The position numbers and the translations under genes are program-made. A stretch of DNA of 64,000 bases from Thermaurantiacus tibetensis (GTDB taxonomy: Bacteria > Pseudomonadota > Alphaproteobacteria > Sphingomonadales > Sphingomonadaceae), in contig NZ_JACHTM010000004.1 of assembly GCF_015354055.1 (NCBI RefSeq), positions 62,001 to 126,000 of the forward strand. The letters are read 5' to 3'. Each line of letters opens with the position of its first letter. Position 1 is the stretch's first letter. Shown here in pieces: positions 54,872 to 63,460 of this stretch. Under the pieces are notes generated by a model. It saw nothing but the letters and a program-made list of their open reading frames with translations, made no database searches and was not told the DNA's origin.

Positions 54872-57514
54872 ATGCGGTTCTTGCACTTGCGCTGCGTTGC
54901 CGGCGGCGCCGGCTGGCTCGGGAGCGCCTCGCTGCTGGCGCTTGTCGCGACGCCCGGGGTCGCCTTCGCGCAGGCGACAGCCGAGACCGCCACCTCGGCG
55001 GAATCGACGTTCGGCGAGATCATCGTGCGCGCCCGGATGCAGAACGAGACGCTGCAGGACGTGCCGGTCACCGTCTCCGTCGTTGGCGGCGAGGAGATCG
55101 AGCGCTACAGCTTCAATCAGATCGCCCAGGTGGTGAGCCGGGTCCCCACGCTCAACGTGCAGGTGGGCGGCTCGGGCTCGGGCGGCCAGCTCAGCCTGCG
55201 CGGCGTCGGGTCCTCCAACATCTCGGCAGCCTTCGATTCCGCGGTCGCGCTCGACTACGACGGCGTCCAGGTGTCGACCATGCGGATGCTGCAGACCGGC
55301 TTCTTCGACGTGGCCCAGATCGAGGTGCTGCGCGGGCCGCAGTCCCTCTACTTCGGCAAGAGCGCGTCTGCCGGTGTCTTCGCGATCAAGTCCGCCGACC
55401 CCACGCCGAAGTGGGAAGCGGGCGTCAACGCCTCCTGGGAGTTCGAGGAGAAGGGCTGGCTCGTCGGCGGCTTCGTCTCGGGCCCGCTCACCGACACGCT
55501 CGGGATCCGCTTCGCGGGCCAGATCAACGACATCTCCGAGTTCCAGAAGCTCCAGCCCGGAACCCCGGCCGCGAACCAGACCCGGGGCCTGAAGTATCTC
55601 ATGGGCCGGGTCACCCTCCAGTGGGATCCGGACCCGGGCCTCAACGCCAACCTGAAGCTCCAGTACACCCGCTTCGAGAATGACGGAGCGATCGGCACGG
55701 CCGAAGTGTTCTGCGGCAAGAACGGCGTGGCCGACCCCATCGTGCTCCTCCAGGGGAACATCGCCATCCCCGCCGGCTACAACTGCAACGTCTTCGACCA
55801 GCGCTACTTCCTGGTGGATGCCTCGCGCGCGCTCGCACCCGGCGTGCCGCTGCCGTCGCGCGCGGCGGGGCGCAACGGCGTCCCCTTCGGCGAGACCGAT
55901 CTCTTCTTCGCGCGCCTGAAGTGGGACGCGAAGCTCAACGACCGCTTCACCCTCTCCTCGGTGACGGGCTTCCTCGACCTCGACGCGGTCGACTTCGACT
56001 CCTACAGCTATGGCGGGATCGGCCCGGCCTCCACGACCATCCCGGCTCCCTCCCCGCCCTTCCCGCCCGGCTCGACCCTTCCCGTCAGCCTCGTCGCGCC
56101 CGCGCTTGCCGCCAACAACGCCCCCGGCTCGCCGCAGGGCATGGGCACCAGCGACCCCAACAACAAGCTGACCCAGCTCACCCAGGAGATCCGCCTTGCA
56201 AGCGAATTCTCCGGCCGGTTCAACTTCATGCTCGGCGCCTTCTACGAGTGGCGCAAGTTCACCTTCGACACGGCGCAGAACGGGGTGAACATCTCGATCA
56301 TCTCGCCAGACCCGACGCGGAACCTCCTCGGCGGCGGCGTCGCGCCGGGCACCGGCTACACCTTCGACTGGAACAAGATCCACCTGACCAAGACCGAGGC
56401 CATCTCGCTCTTCGGCAGCCTCACCTTCGACATCACCGACACGCTCCAGCTCTCGGGCGGCGTGCGCTGGACCGATGAGCGCAAGGTGCAGACGATCAGC
56501 GTGCCCTACGTCCACAACCTGCTCGCCTATGTCGCCGACCCGGGCGGCTCGGGCCTCTTCGTGCCCAGCCCGACCTTCCTGCAGAGCGGCTACTTCTCGG
56601 GCCCGATCCGCTTCTCGGATTCCAACTGGTCGCCCGAAGTCACGCTGCGCTACCAGCCGTCGAGCGACCTCACCCTGTTCGCCGCGTTCAAGACCGGCTT
56701 CAAGTCGGGCGGGATCGACAACTCGGCGCTGCCATCGAACGCGCTGCGCGGGCTCGCCAGCTCCGACCCGGCGGTCGTCGAGGCGACCAAGCGCTCGCTC
56801 ATCTTCGATTCCGAGACGGCGATCGGCGGCGAGGTCGGCATCAAGTCGCAGCTCGCCGACCGGCGCCTCACTCTCAACGCGACCGGCTACTGGTACGTCT
56901 TCGACGACCTCCAGGTCCAGAACTTCAACGCCTTCCAGGTGCAGTTCGTCACCACCAACGCCGGCCAGGTGACGACGCGCGGCGTCGACCTCTTCGCCGG
57001 CTGGAACACGCCGATCGAAGGCCTCGTCCTCTCGGGCAACCTCTCCTTCCTCGACGCCAAGTACACCGACGCCTTCATCCAGCCCGGCGATGACGGCATC
57101 CTCGGCACGCCCGACGACGTCGACCTCAACGGCCGGCGCGCCTCGCAGGCGCCGAAGGTGGCGGGCAATGTCGCCGCCGACTGGGTGGCGCCCATTTCCT
57201 CGGGCCTCCAGCTCGTCTTTGGCGGCAACCTCGCGTTCAACAGCGGATACCTGACGGATGAGGCCACACTCGACGAGGACTATTTCCAGCGCCGCTTCAT
57301 CACCCTCGACTCGACCATCGGCATCGGCTCGCGCGACGGCCGCTGGCAGCTCTCGCTCATCGGCGTGAACCTCACCGACAAGATCTACGTCATCACGTCA
57401 GGCAACCGGCCGTTCCTGGCCCCGGCCGGGGGGCGGCTGCCGCGCGGCGACGACGTGATCCTCACCCAGAACCGCGGGCGCCAGCTCTTCGTGGAGGGGC
57501 GGTTCCGCTTCTGA
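54872..57514 (+). CDS. TonB-dependent outer-membrane receptor
   Basis: 880 residues. A signal peptide (ending GVAFAQA) is followed by the plug (FGEIIVRARMQNETLQDVPVTVSVV, then VAQIEVLRGPQSLYFGKSASAGVFAI) and a barrel ending in aromatic FRF. It starts the plus-strand catabolic unit and is divergent from the MFS gene. The ligand is probably the compound degraded by the oxygenases downstream. GGAGGAG lies upstream of the ATG at 54872; the ATG-less extension to 54821 is unlikely. Confidence 0.92.
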   Translation: MRFLHLRCVAGGAGWLGSASLLALVATPGVAFAQATAETATSAESTFGEIIVRARMQNETLQDVPVTVSVVGGEEIERYSFNQIAQVVSRVPTLNVQVGGSGSGGQLSLRGVGSSNISAAFDSAVALDYDGVQVSTMRMLQTGFFDVAQIEVLRGPQSLYFGKSASAGVFAIKSADPTPKWEAGVNASWEFEEKGWLVGGFVSGPLTDTLGIRFAGQINDISEFQKLQPGTPAANQTRGLKYLMGRVTLQWDPDPGLNANLKLQYTRFENDGAIGTAEVFCGKNGVADPIVLLQGNIAIPAGYNCNVFDQRYFLVDASRALAPGVPLPSRAAGRNGVPFGETDLFFARLKWDAKLNDRFTLSSVTGFLDLDAVDFDSYSYGGIGPASTTIPAPSPPFPPGSTLPVSLVAPALAANNAPGSPQGMGTSDPNNKLTQLTQEIRLASEFSGRFNFMLGAFYEWRKFTFDTAQNGVNISIISPDPTRNLLGGGVAPGTGYTFDWNKIHLTKTEAISLFGSLTFDITDTLQLSGGVRWTDERKVQTISVPYVHNLLAYVADPGGSGLFVPSPTFLQSGYFSGPIRFSDSNWSPEVTLRYQPSSDLTLFAAFKTGFKSGGIDNSALPSNALRGLASSDPAVVEATKRSLIFDSETAIGGEVGIKSQLADRRLTLNATGYWYVFDDLQVQNFNAFQVQFVTTNAGQVTTRGVDLFAGWNTPIEGLVLSGNLSFLDAKYTDAFIQPGDDGILGTPDDVDLNGRRASQAPKVAGNVAADWVAPISSGLQLVFGGNLAFNSGYLTDEATLDEDYFQRRFITLDSTIGIGSRDGRWQLSLIGVNLTDKIYVITSGNRPFLAPAGGRLPRGDDVILTQNRGRQLFVEGRFRF

Positions 57515-57614
57515 GGACGGCGGCAGGCGCCGGACCGGGCCGAAAGGACAGTTGCGCGAGACGGCCAGGGCGCGGCAGCGTGCCGCCCCAGCGAAACGAC
57601 ACGGGGAGAGGAAC

Positions 57615-58865
57615 ATGTCGCGCGCGGAACTGAACGCGATGCTGCGGTCGCTCGTGGACCACGGGCTTGCGGGCACCATGGACCTGGCCGACAAGGTGGT
57701 GCGCATTCCGGCTTCCACCTACACCGACGAGGCGCTGTTCGAGCGCGAGAAGCAGCGAATCTTCCGCCGGCTTCCGCTCATGCTCGCGCCTTCCTGCGAG
57801 CTTCCGGAGCCGGGCTCCTACAAGGCGATGGAGGTGGTGGGCGTGCCCGTCCTTCTCGTCCGCCAGCGCGACGGCACCATGGCCGCCTTCCTCAACATGT
57901 GCACCCACCGCGGCAATCCGGTGGCCCATGGCCGCGGCAAGGCCAGCCGCTTCACCTGCGGCTACCACGGCTGGACCTTCGGGGCCGACGGCAGCCTGCT
58001 TGCGGTCGCCTCCCAGCAGGACTTCGGCCCGGTCGACAAGGCCACCCACTGCCTGAAGCGCTTCCCCTGCCTCGAGCGCGCCGGCCTCGTCTTCGTCATC
58101 CTCGACACCGAGTCGACGCTCTCCATCGAGGATGCGCTCTGCGGCTACGACGCGCTTCTCGCCCACTTCGGCTTCGAGAACTGGATCCTGTTCGACCAGC
58201 GCCAGCTGCCGGGCCCGAACTGGAAGACGGCCTATGACGGCTACCTGGACTTCTATCACCTGCCGGTGCTCCATGCGAACACCTTCGGCAGCGACTTCTT
58301 CAACCGCGCCAACTACTTCGCCTGGGGCCCGCACCAGCGCCTGTCGACTCCGTCGCGCTTTGCCCAGAAGACCGGCTCGGACGAGAAGATCGACCTTGCC
58401 GCCATGAATGAGGCCGACTGGCCGATCGACGCGCTCATGCAGGGCGTGTGGACCATCTTCCCCCACATCTCGATCGCGAGCTTCTACGGCGGCGGCGCGC
58501 GCGGCGCGATGATCAGCCAGCTCTTCCCCGGCCGCACCGTGGGCGAGAGCATCACCACCCAGTTCTACGTGATGGAGCGCGCGCCCGAGACCGAGGCAGA
58601 GCGCCAGGGCGCGCGCGACCAGTTCGACTTCCTGAAGGTGGTCGTGGCCGAGGAGGACTATGCCACCGGCAAGCGCCAGCACGAGGCGCTGATGAGCGGC
58701 GGGCTCAAGGACGTGCTGTTTGGCCGCAACGAGCGCGGCGGCCAGGTCTTCCACCGCTGGGTGGAGCGGATCGTCGCCGCCGATGACGCCGAGCTTGCCG
58801 AGATCTTCCGCAAGACCCGCGAGGAGGTGGAGGCGGCACGGGAGCGGGCGCTCGCCCCGGCCTGA
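57615..58865 (+). CDS. Rieske non-heme iron oxygenase, large subunit
   Basis: 416 residues. The [2Fe-2S] Rieske ligands are Cys96/His98 (NMCTHRGN) and Cys115/His118 (CGYHGW). The catalytic mononuclear iron site is Asp212-xx-His215-xxxx-His220 (LDFYHLPVLH). It belongs to the ring-hydroxylating oxygenase alpha subunits, which insert oxygen using electrons from a separate reductase. No beta subunit or reductase is adjacent. GGGGAGAGGA precedes the ATG. The substrate is unknown. Confidence 0.92.
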   Translation: MSRAELNAMLRSLVDHGLAGTMDLADKVVRIPASTYTDEALFEREKQRIFRRLPLMLAPSCELPEPGSYKAMEVVGVPVLLVRQRDGTMAAFLNMCTHRGNPVAHGRGKASRFTCGYHGWTFGADGSLLAVASQQDFGPVDKATHCLKRFPCLERAGLVFVILDTESTLSIEDALCGYDALLAHFGFENWILFDQRQLPGPNWKTAYDGYLDFYHLPVLHANTFGSDFFNRANYFAWGPHQRLSTPSRFAQKTGSDEKIDLAAMNEADWPIDALMQGVWTIFPHISIASFYGGGARGAMISQLFPGRTVGESITTQFYVMERAPETEAERQGARDQFDFLKVVVAEEDYATGKRQHEALMSGGLKDVLFGRNERGGQVFHRWVERIVAADDAELAEIFRKTREEVEAARERALAPA

Positions 58866-58887
58866 GCCGCGCGCGGGAGAGCGCGCC

Positions 58888-58926
58888 AGCGCCAGACGGG
58901 AGCGCCAGACGGGAGGACCAGACGGA
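58888..58926. repeat. three degenerate tandem 13-base units
   Basis: AGCGCCAGACGGG occurs at 58888-58900 and 58901-58913, followed by a diverged copy (AGGACCAGACGGA) at 58914-58926, in the gap between the Rieske gene and the convergent NmrA-like gene. Confidence 0.8.
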
Positions 58927-59079
58927 AGCGGCAGGCAGGGGGCGGCGGACGGAGGCGGCCGCGCCTGCCGGGGCGAGCCGCGCAGGGCCGGAGAGCAGCG
59001 CACGCGTCCGGCTTCTCTCGCCGGGCCCGGGGGCGGGGGAAGCGCGGCGAGGGCAGGGCGGGCGGCGGGGCGCGGCCCC

Positions 59080-60027
59080 TCAGCCGAAGGGCGGGCGGAA
59101 GTTCGACTCGCCCCAGTTCTGCCGCTTCGCCCAGGCACCCAGCGTCTCGAGCTTGCCGGCGAGCTCCGGGAACCGCTCGTAGACATAGTCCATGTTGACC
59201 GCGAAGGGCCGCGTGGGGGCCGTATTGTTGTATTCGTAGAAGGCCTCGATGCCCTTGGCGAAATCCGCCCGCATCTCGGCCGGCATCTCGTCGCCGGCGG
59301 CCTCGACGAGATAGCGGCCGAAGTCCTCGGGCGTGCAGGGGTCGTAGCGGATGGGCCTGCCGAGCGCCTCGGACAGAGCTTGGGCCACCTGCGGCCCGCG
59401 CAGGCGCTCCGGCCCGCCGATGTTGACCCACGCCCCCTCGAGATCGGGCCGCTCGAGGGAGACGAGCATGAAGCGGGCGACATCGTCGAGGCTGATCCAG
59501 TTGGCCTCGAGGTTCGGGTTGTGCGGGTAGACGTAGCGGCCCTCGTTGACGATGAAGGGGCGCGCCCAGTTGGTGAGCAGGTTGTCCATGAAGAGGACCG
59601 AGCCGAACACCGTGCCGGGCGCGCCCGAGCGCCACAGGGCGTTGATGCCGGCCGTGTTCGCGCCGTAGGTGAACGGGTCGCCGGGCTTGTCGGGAATCCA
59701 GCTCGAGGTGTTCCACACCACCCGCTTGACCCCGAGCTCGGCGGCCGCCCGGCCCACCTGGCCGACGAGCGTCGCCCGGTCGGCCCGGGCCTGGAGCGGG
59801 TGGGTGTAGAAGATGTAGTCCACCCCCTCGAGCGCCGCCCGGTAGGTGGAAGGATCGTAGAGATCCATCGGCACGACCTTCACCCGCTCGACGCCCGGGA
59901 TGTCGGCGCCCGCGAACGGGTCGGGCCGCCTGGAGATCGCCCGCACCTCGTAGCCCGCTGCGAGCGCCTGCCGCACCTGCGCCATGCCCTGCCGCCCGGC
60001 CGCGCCGATGACCGCGATCAACGCCAT
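59080..60027 (-). CDS. NmrA-like NAD(P)-binding protein
   Basis: 315 residues. The Rossmann start IAVIGAAGRQGMAQVRQALAAGYEVRAISR has the GxxGxxG motif. The lack of the classical Tyr-xxx-Lys pair and the NmrA-like layout (VDYIFYTHPLQ, VKRVVWNTSSWIPDK, WISLDDVARFML) argue for an atypical SDR of the NmrA/isoflavone-reductase type. It may be a reductase or a redox sensor for the cluster. It is divergent from the SnoaL-like gene at 60137. Confidence 0.82.
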   Translation of the reverse strand: MALIAVIGAAGRQGMAQVRQALAAGYEVRAISRRPDPFAGADIPGVERVKVVPMDLYDPSTYRAALEGVDYIFYTHPLQARADRATLVGQVGRAAAELGVKRVVWNTSSWIPDKPGDPFTYGANTAGINALWRSGAPGTVFGSVLFMDNLLTNWARPFIVNEGRYVYPHNPNLEANWISLDDVARFMLVSLERPDLEGAWVNIGGPERLRGPQVAQALSEALGRPIRYDPCTPEDFGRYLVEAAGDEMPAEMRADFAKGIEAFYEYNNTAPTRPFAVNMDYVYERFPELAGKLETLGAWAKRQNWGESNFRPPFG

Positions 60028-60136
60028 GATATCCTCCCTTCCTCTCTCCCGGCGCCAACCTAGGCATTGCGCGCGGTCCCGGCGGACGGCCGAATCTGCT
60101 AGCTCGCCTTTTGGACGAGGGACGACGGAGGGCGCG

Positions 60137-60493
60137 ATGCCAGGCGCAGCGCAGCGGGTGATCGAGGAATTCTGGCGGATCCAGGACGGCGGGGACTACC
60201 GGCTCCTCGTCGACCTCTTCGCCGAGGACGCCCGGCTCGAGGACCCGATCTACGGCCTGTTCGAGGGCCGCGAGGCGATCCGCGGCTTCATGGCAAAGAT
60301 GGTGGAGGAGATGGGGGCGCGGCAGATCCGCTTCACTGCCGACGAGATCCGCGGCGACGACGAGGTGGCCTGGGCGCGCTGGACCATGCATGCGCCCGAG
60401 GGCACGCGCGGGGGAGTGGGCATCTACCGGGTGCGGGACGGCCGGCTCGTCTACTACCGCGACTATCTCGACCCGCCGGCGAAGGCGGGCTGA
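60137..60493 (+). CDS. SnoaL-like / nuclear transport factor 2-fold protein
   Basis: 118 residues, a complete NTF2-fold domain: VIEEFWRIQDGGDYRLLVDLFAEDARLEDPIYGLFEGREAIRGFM, then WARWTMHAPEGTRGGVGIYRVRDGRLVYYRDYLDP. Such proteins often act as small isomerases, cyclases or accessory proteins in degradation of polyketides and terpenoids. The substrate is unknown. GGAGG precedes the ATG at 60137. Confidence 0.82.
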   Translation: MPGAAQRVIEEFWRIQDGGDYRLLVDLFAEDARLEDPIYGLFEGREAIRGFMAKMVEEMGARQIRFTADEIRGDDEVAWARWTMHAPEGTRGGVGIYRVRDGRLVYYRDYLDPPAKAG

Positions 60494-60533
60494 GCCGCGG
60501 ACCAGGGCGGACCGCCACCACCCTGCCCCGCCC

Positions 60534-61052
60534 TCACATGGGCCGGTAGAGCGGGTGGCCGCCGGCAGCGACGGAGAGGATCGGCAGCGGGAACGCGGCC
60601 GCCGGGCTGTCCCCCGGCTGCGCCGGGAGCGGCAGCATCCAGTCGAGCACGTAGCGGCGGGCAGCAATCCGCCACTCGCCCGCCCGCCGCGCGAAGCGGT
60701 CGAGGTAGCGGCCGCCGTAGAGGGTGCCGGCAAGCACCCCGTCCTCGCCCGCGCGCACGCCGGCGGCGAGGCCGTAGCACTCGCCCTCCGCGGCGTCGTC
60801 GCCCGTGAACGCGAGCGCAAGGCTTCCCAGGAAGTGCCAGCGCCGCACGGCCGCGCGCTCGATCCCCATCACGACGGGCACGAACTCCGCCGCCGTGCCG
60901 GCGAAGAAGCCGTAGTCGATGGCGGCATCCGGCCAGTAGCAGGACGCCTGCCCCTCCTCGTCCAGCCAGTCGAGCGTGCGGGCGTAGCGCGCCAGAAGCG
61001 CCTCGATCGCGCGCTGGTCGAGGAGCCTGCGGACCTCTGCCTCGGGCGTCAC
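60534..61052 (-). CDS. SnoaL-like protein (SnoaL_4 type)
   Basis: 172 residues from GTG 61052, which overlaps the stop of the ABM gene (GTGA). The NTF2 fold is seen in VRRLLDQRAIEALLARYARTLDWLDEEG, a DYGFFAG loop and GGRYLDRFARRAGEWRIAARRYVLDW. This is the SnoaL_4 branch, common in sphingomonad aromatic and steroid degradation clusters. A GTG five codons upstream (61067) is an alternative. Confidence 0.8.
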   Translation of the reverse strand: MTPEAEVRRLLDQRAIEALLARYARTLDWLDEEGQASCYWPDAAIDYGFFAGTAAEFVPVVMGIERAAVRRWHFLGSLALAFTGDDAAEGECYGLAAGVRAGEDGVLAGTLYGGRYLDRFARRAGEWRIAARRYVLDWMLPLPAQPGDSPAAAFPLPILSVAAGGHPLYRPM

Positions 61053-61450
61053 TTGCGGCCCGCCCACCAGGAGGCGATGGTCAGCGGGAAGCGTTCCTGG
61101 GCGATGCGCATCGCCTCGGGCGCCCCCTCGGGAAGCGGCGGATCCTCGGTCCGCACCAGGCCGGGGGCGGCCGTCGAGACGGGGTCCACATACTCGAGGC
61201 GGATCGACTCGAGCACCTCGCCGAAGGGGTGGCTCTCATGGTGGTCCGACATCTGGTGGTGGTAGAAGGCCCACTTGTCGCGGAACGAGAGCAGGCAGTA
61301 GTAGCTGTTCTCGGCCTCCCCCTTCCAGTATTCGTAGCGGACGACCCCGGGCTCCGTGGCGTGGGTCTGTCGCACCATGTCCTCCATGATTGCTTCCCAC
61401 GTCTCGAGCTTGTCGGGCCTGATGCGGATGTGGGCGAGAAGGGTCGTCAT
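61049..61450 (-). CDS. ABM-domain protein (putative quinol monooxygenase)
   Basis: 133 residues. The dimeric alpha-beta barrel ABM domain is visible: TTLLAHIRIRPDKLETWEAIMEDMVRQTHATEPGVVRYEYW, then CLLSFRDKWAFYHHQMSDHHE. ABM proteins include cofactor-free monooxygenases. A C-terminal ~40-residue tail is outside the domain. It overlaps the P450 stop by four bases. Confidence 0.8.
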   Translation of the reverse strand: MTTLLAHIRIRPDKLETWEAIMEDMVRQTHATEPGVVRYEYWKGEAENSYYCLLSFRDKWAFYHHQMSDHHESHPFGEVLESIRLEYVDPVSTAAPGLVRTEDPPLPEGAPEAMRIAQERFPLTIASWWAGRK

Positions 61451-62766
61451 TGGGCGGCTCCTTGCGCGGGGCGGATGTCGAGGAGGAGTTCGAGCAGGCC
61501 CAGCATGATGCCGGGCTGGTAGGGGTAGCGGTTGTCGGGGCTTGCCGAGAAGCCGTCGAGCCGGTCGAGCAGGCGGTTCCAGGCAATCGTCTGCTCGAGC
61601 CGCGACAGCCCGGCACCCGGGCACACGCGCGGGCCGGCCGAAAACGCGAGGTGGCGGGTGACGGCCTTGCGGTCGAGCTTGAGCATGTCCGGCTCCTCGA
61701 ACGCGAGCGGGTCGATGTTGGCCGCCGCCCAGCGGAGATGGAGCGTCGAGCCCGCCGGCACCTCGACGCCCGAGAAGACCTCGTCCCGGGACGTGATTCG
61801 GGTCGAGAGCCCCTGCGTCGGCGAGCGCAGCCGCATCGCCTCCTCGATGAAGGGGCGGATGAGGCCGCGGTCCGCCTTGAGCCGCTCGAAGAGGCCCGGG
61901 TGCTCGTCGATGAGCCGCGCCTGCTCGGCGATCGCATACTGCGTCGTCTCCAGCCCGCCGATGACCATCGCGTAGACGACGCCGTTGATCTCGTCGTCGG
62001 TGAGCTTCCGGTCGAGCGCCTGGTAGTGCACCTGGGTCAGCCAGCTGATCATGTCGTCGGCAGGCCGCGCGCGCTTCTCCCGCACCTTCTCGCGCACATA
62101 GTCGGAAAAGCCGGCGAGCAGCCGGAACTTCTCCGCCTTCTGCTCTTCGGTGAGGATGTTGTTGTGGCCGCGCCCGAACACGTAGGACATGACCTGCGCC
62201 TGGCCCCAGATCTCGAGCTGGGGCACGTCCTCGAGCGGGAAGCCGAGCAGGCTCGCCATGGTGCGCTGCGGCAGCGGCCGGGCGAACGCCTTCACGAAGT
62301 CGATCCGGGTGCGGGCGCCCCAGGCGTCGATGAGCGCATCGGCATGGGCGGTGATCATCGCCGCATGGCGCGACGCGCCGGGGCCGACCCAGGGGTCGGT
62401 CAGCTCCTGCCGGTGCGCCCGCCACAGCGCCTGGGTGGGCCGGAGCGTCACGATCGACTGCACCATGGCATCGAGATCCGGCATCTCGGTCGGGAGCTTC
62501 CCCGACTGGATCACCTGGGCGACGAGAAGATCGAGGGTGGGCGGGAAGCGGCTCCAGTCCTTCACCACGCGCGAGATGTCGGCGTGGCGGGTCAGGATGA
62601 AGGCGTCGCGGTCGGGCGTCAGGCCCTCGCCCGGCAGCCGCACGACCGGCGCCTCGGCGTGAAGGATGTGGTAGGCCGCATACCAGTGGCGCGGCGCACC
62701 GGGGCCGAACAGATCGACGTCCGCGGCGCTTCGCGGGCACTCTACCTCGCGTGGCTCCACCTCCAC
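61447..62766 (-). CDS. cytochrome P450
   Basis: 439 residues from GTG 62766, with GGAGGAGGGAAG just upstream. The I-helix oxygen-activation motif is GGLETT, the K-helix ExxR is in FIEEAMRLRS, and the heme-ligand Cys382 is in FSAGPRVCPGAG. It is a soluble bacterial P450; redox partners are not adjacent. It begins the minus-strand unit P450-ABM-SnoaL. Longer frames to 62889 lack a suitable start. Confidence 0.92.
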   Translation of the reverse strand: MEVEPREVECPRSAADVDLFGPGAPRHWYAAYHILHAEAPVVRLPGEGLTPDRDAFILTRHADISRVVKDWSRFPPTLDLLVAQVIQSGKLPTEMPDLDAMVQSIVTLRPTQALWRAHRQELTDPWVGPGASRHAAMITAHADALIDAWGARTRIDFVKAFARPLPQRTMASLLGFPLEDVPQLEIWGQAQVMSYVFGRGHNNILTEEQKAEKFRLLAGFSDYVREKVREKRARPADDMISWLTQVHYQALDRKLTDDEINGVVYAMVIGGLETTQYAIAEQARLIDEHPGLFERLKADRGLIRPFIEEAMRLRSPTQGLSTRITSRDEVFSGVEVPAGSTLHLRWAAANIDPLAFEEPDMLKLDRKAVTRHLAFSAGPRVCPGAGLSRLEQTIAWNRLLDRLDGFSASPDNRYPYQPGIMLGLLELLLDIRPAQGAAQ

Positions 62767-62870
62767 GGCGGCTTCCCTCCTCCGTCCCGTGCCCCGTCTA
62801 TTCAATCGCCCAGTTGCCGTCGTCTGGCGTCCTTCATAGGTGTCACTTCGGAGGGACAAGGGAGGTCGCG

Positions 62871-63458
62871 ATGAGCCGGGTGGAGACACTGCCCCCCGAG
62901 GCGTGGGATCCGCGCCTGCGCGCCGCGGTGCGGCCGGAGGCGCTGACCGATCTCGAGCAGGGCCTCATGCGCATCTTCGCCCACTGCCCCGAGCAGGCGC
63001 TGGGCCTTGCCGCCTTCGGCGGTGCGCTGAAGCGCGGCCGCCGGCTTCCCGAGCGGCTCGTCGAGCTGGTGCGCCTCCGGATCGCCTTCCACAACCAGTG
63101 TCGCAGCTGCATGGCCATCCGCTATCGCGACGCCGTGGCCGACGGCGTCGACGAGGCGCTCGTCTGCGCGCTCGAGCGGCCGGAGGAAGCGCCCGACCTC
63201 ACGCCTGCCGAGAAGGCGGCGATCCGCTACGGCGAGAAGCTCGCGACCGACCATCTGGCGATCACCGAGGCCGACTACGACGGCTTGCGCGAACACTTCA
63301 CCGAGGCCGAGATCGTCGAGCTTGGCATGACGGCGGCCTTCTTCGTCGGCTTCGGCCGGCTGGGGGCCACCTGGCACATGGTGGAGGAACTGCCCGAGGC
63401 CTTCCGCGGAACCCAGCGGATCGCGCCCTGGGGCGAGGCGTCGATCGAGGTGCGCTGA
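62871..63458 (+). CDS. AhpD-like carboxymuconolactone decarboxylase family protein
   Basis: 195 residues. The CMD/AhpD fold with the redox CxxC is seen in LRIAFHNQCRSCMAIRYRDAV, followed by MTAAFFVGFGRLGATWHMVEELP. It may be a peroxidase-reducing protein or a decarboxylase-like member. It is divergent from the P450 at 62766 and followed after two bases by a second P450. GGAGG precedes the ATG. Confidence 0.85.
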   Translation: MSRVETLPPEAWDPRLRAAVRPEALTDLEQGLMRIFAHCPEQALGLAAFGGALKRGRRLPERLVELVRLRIAFHNQCRSCMAIRYRDAVADGVDEALVCALERPEEAPDLTPAEKAAIRYGEKLATDHLAITEADYDGLREHFTEAEIVELGMTAAFFVGFGRLGATWHMVEELPEAFRGTQRIAPWGEASIEVR

Positions 63459-63460
63459 CC

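Noticed and set aside
58866-59079. Possible small gene between the Rieske and NmrA-like genes
   Set aside because: The 214 bases are low-complexity GC-rich sequence with short repeats and no ribosome-binding site plus frame.
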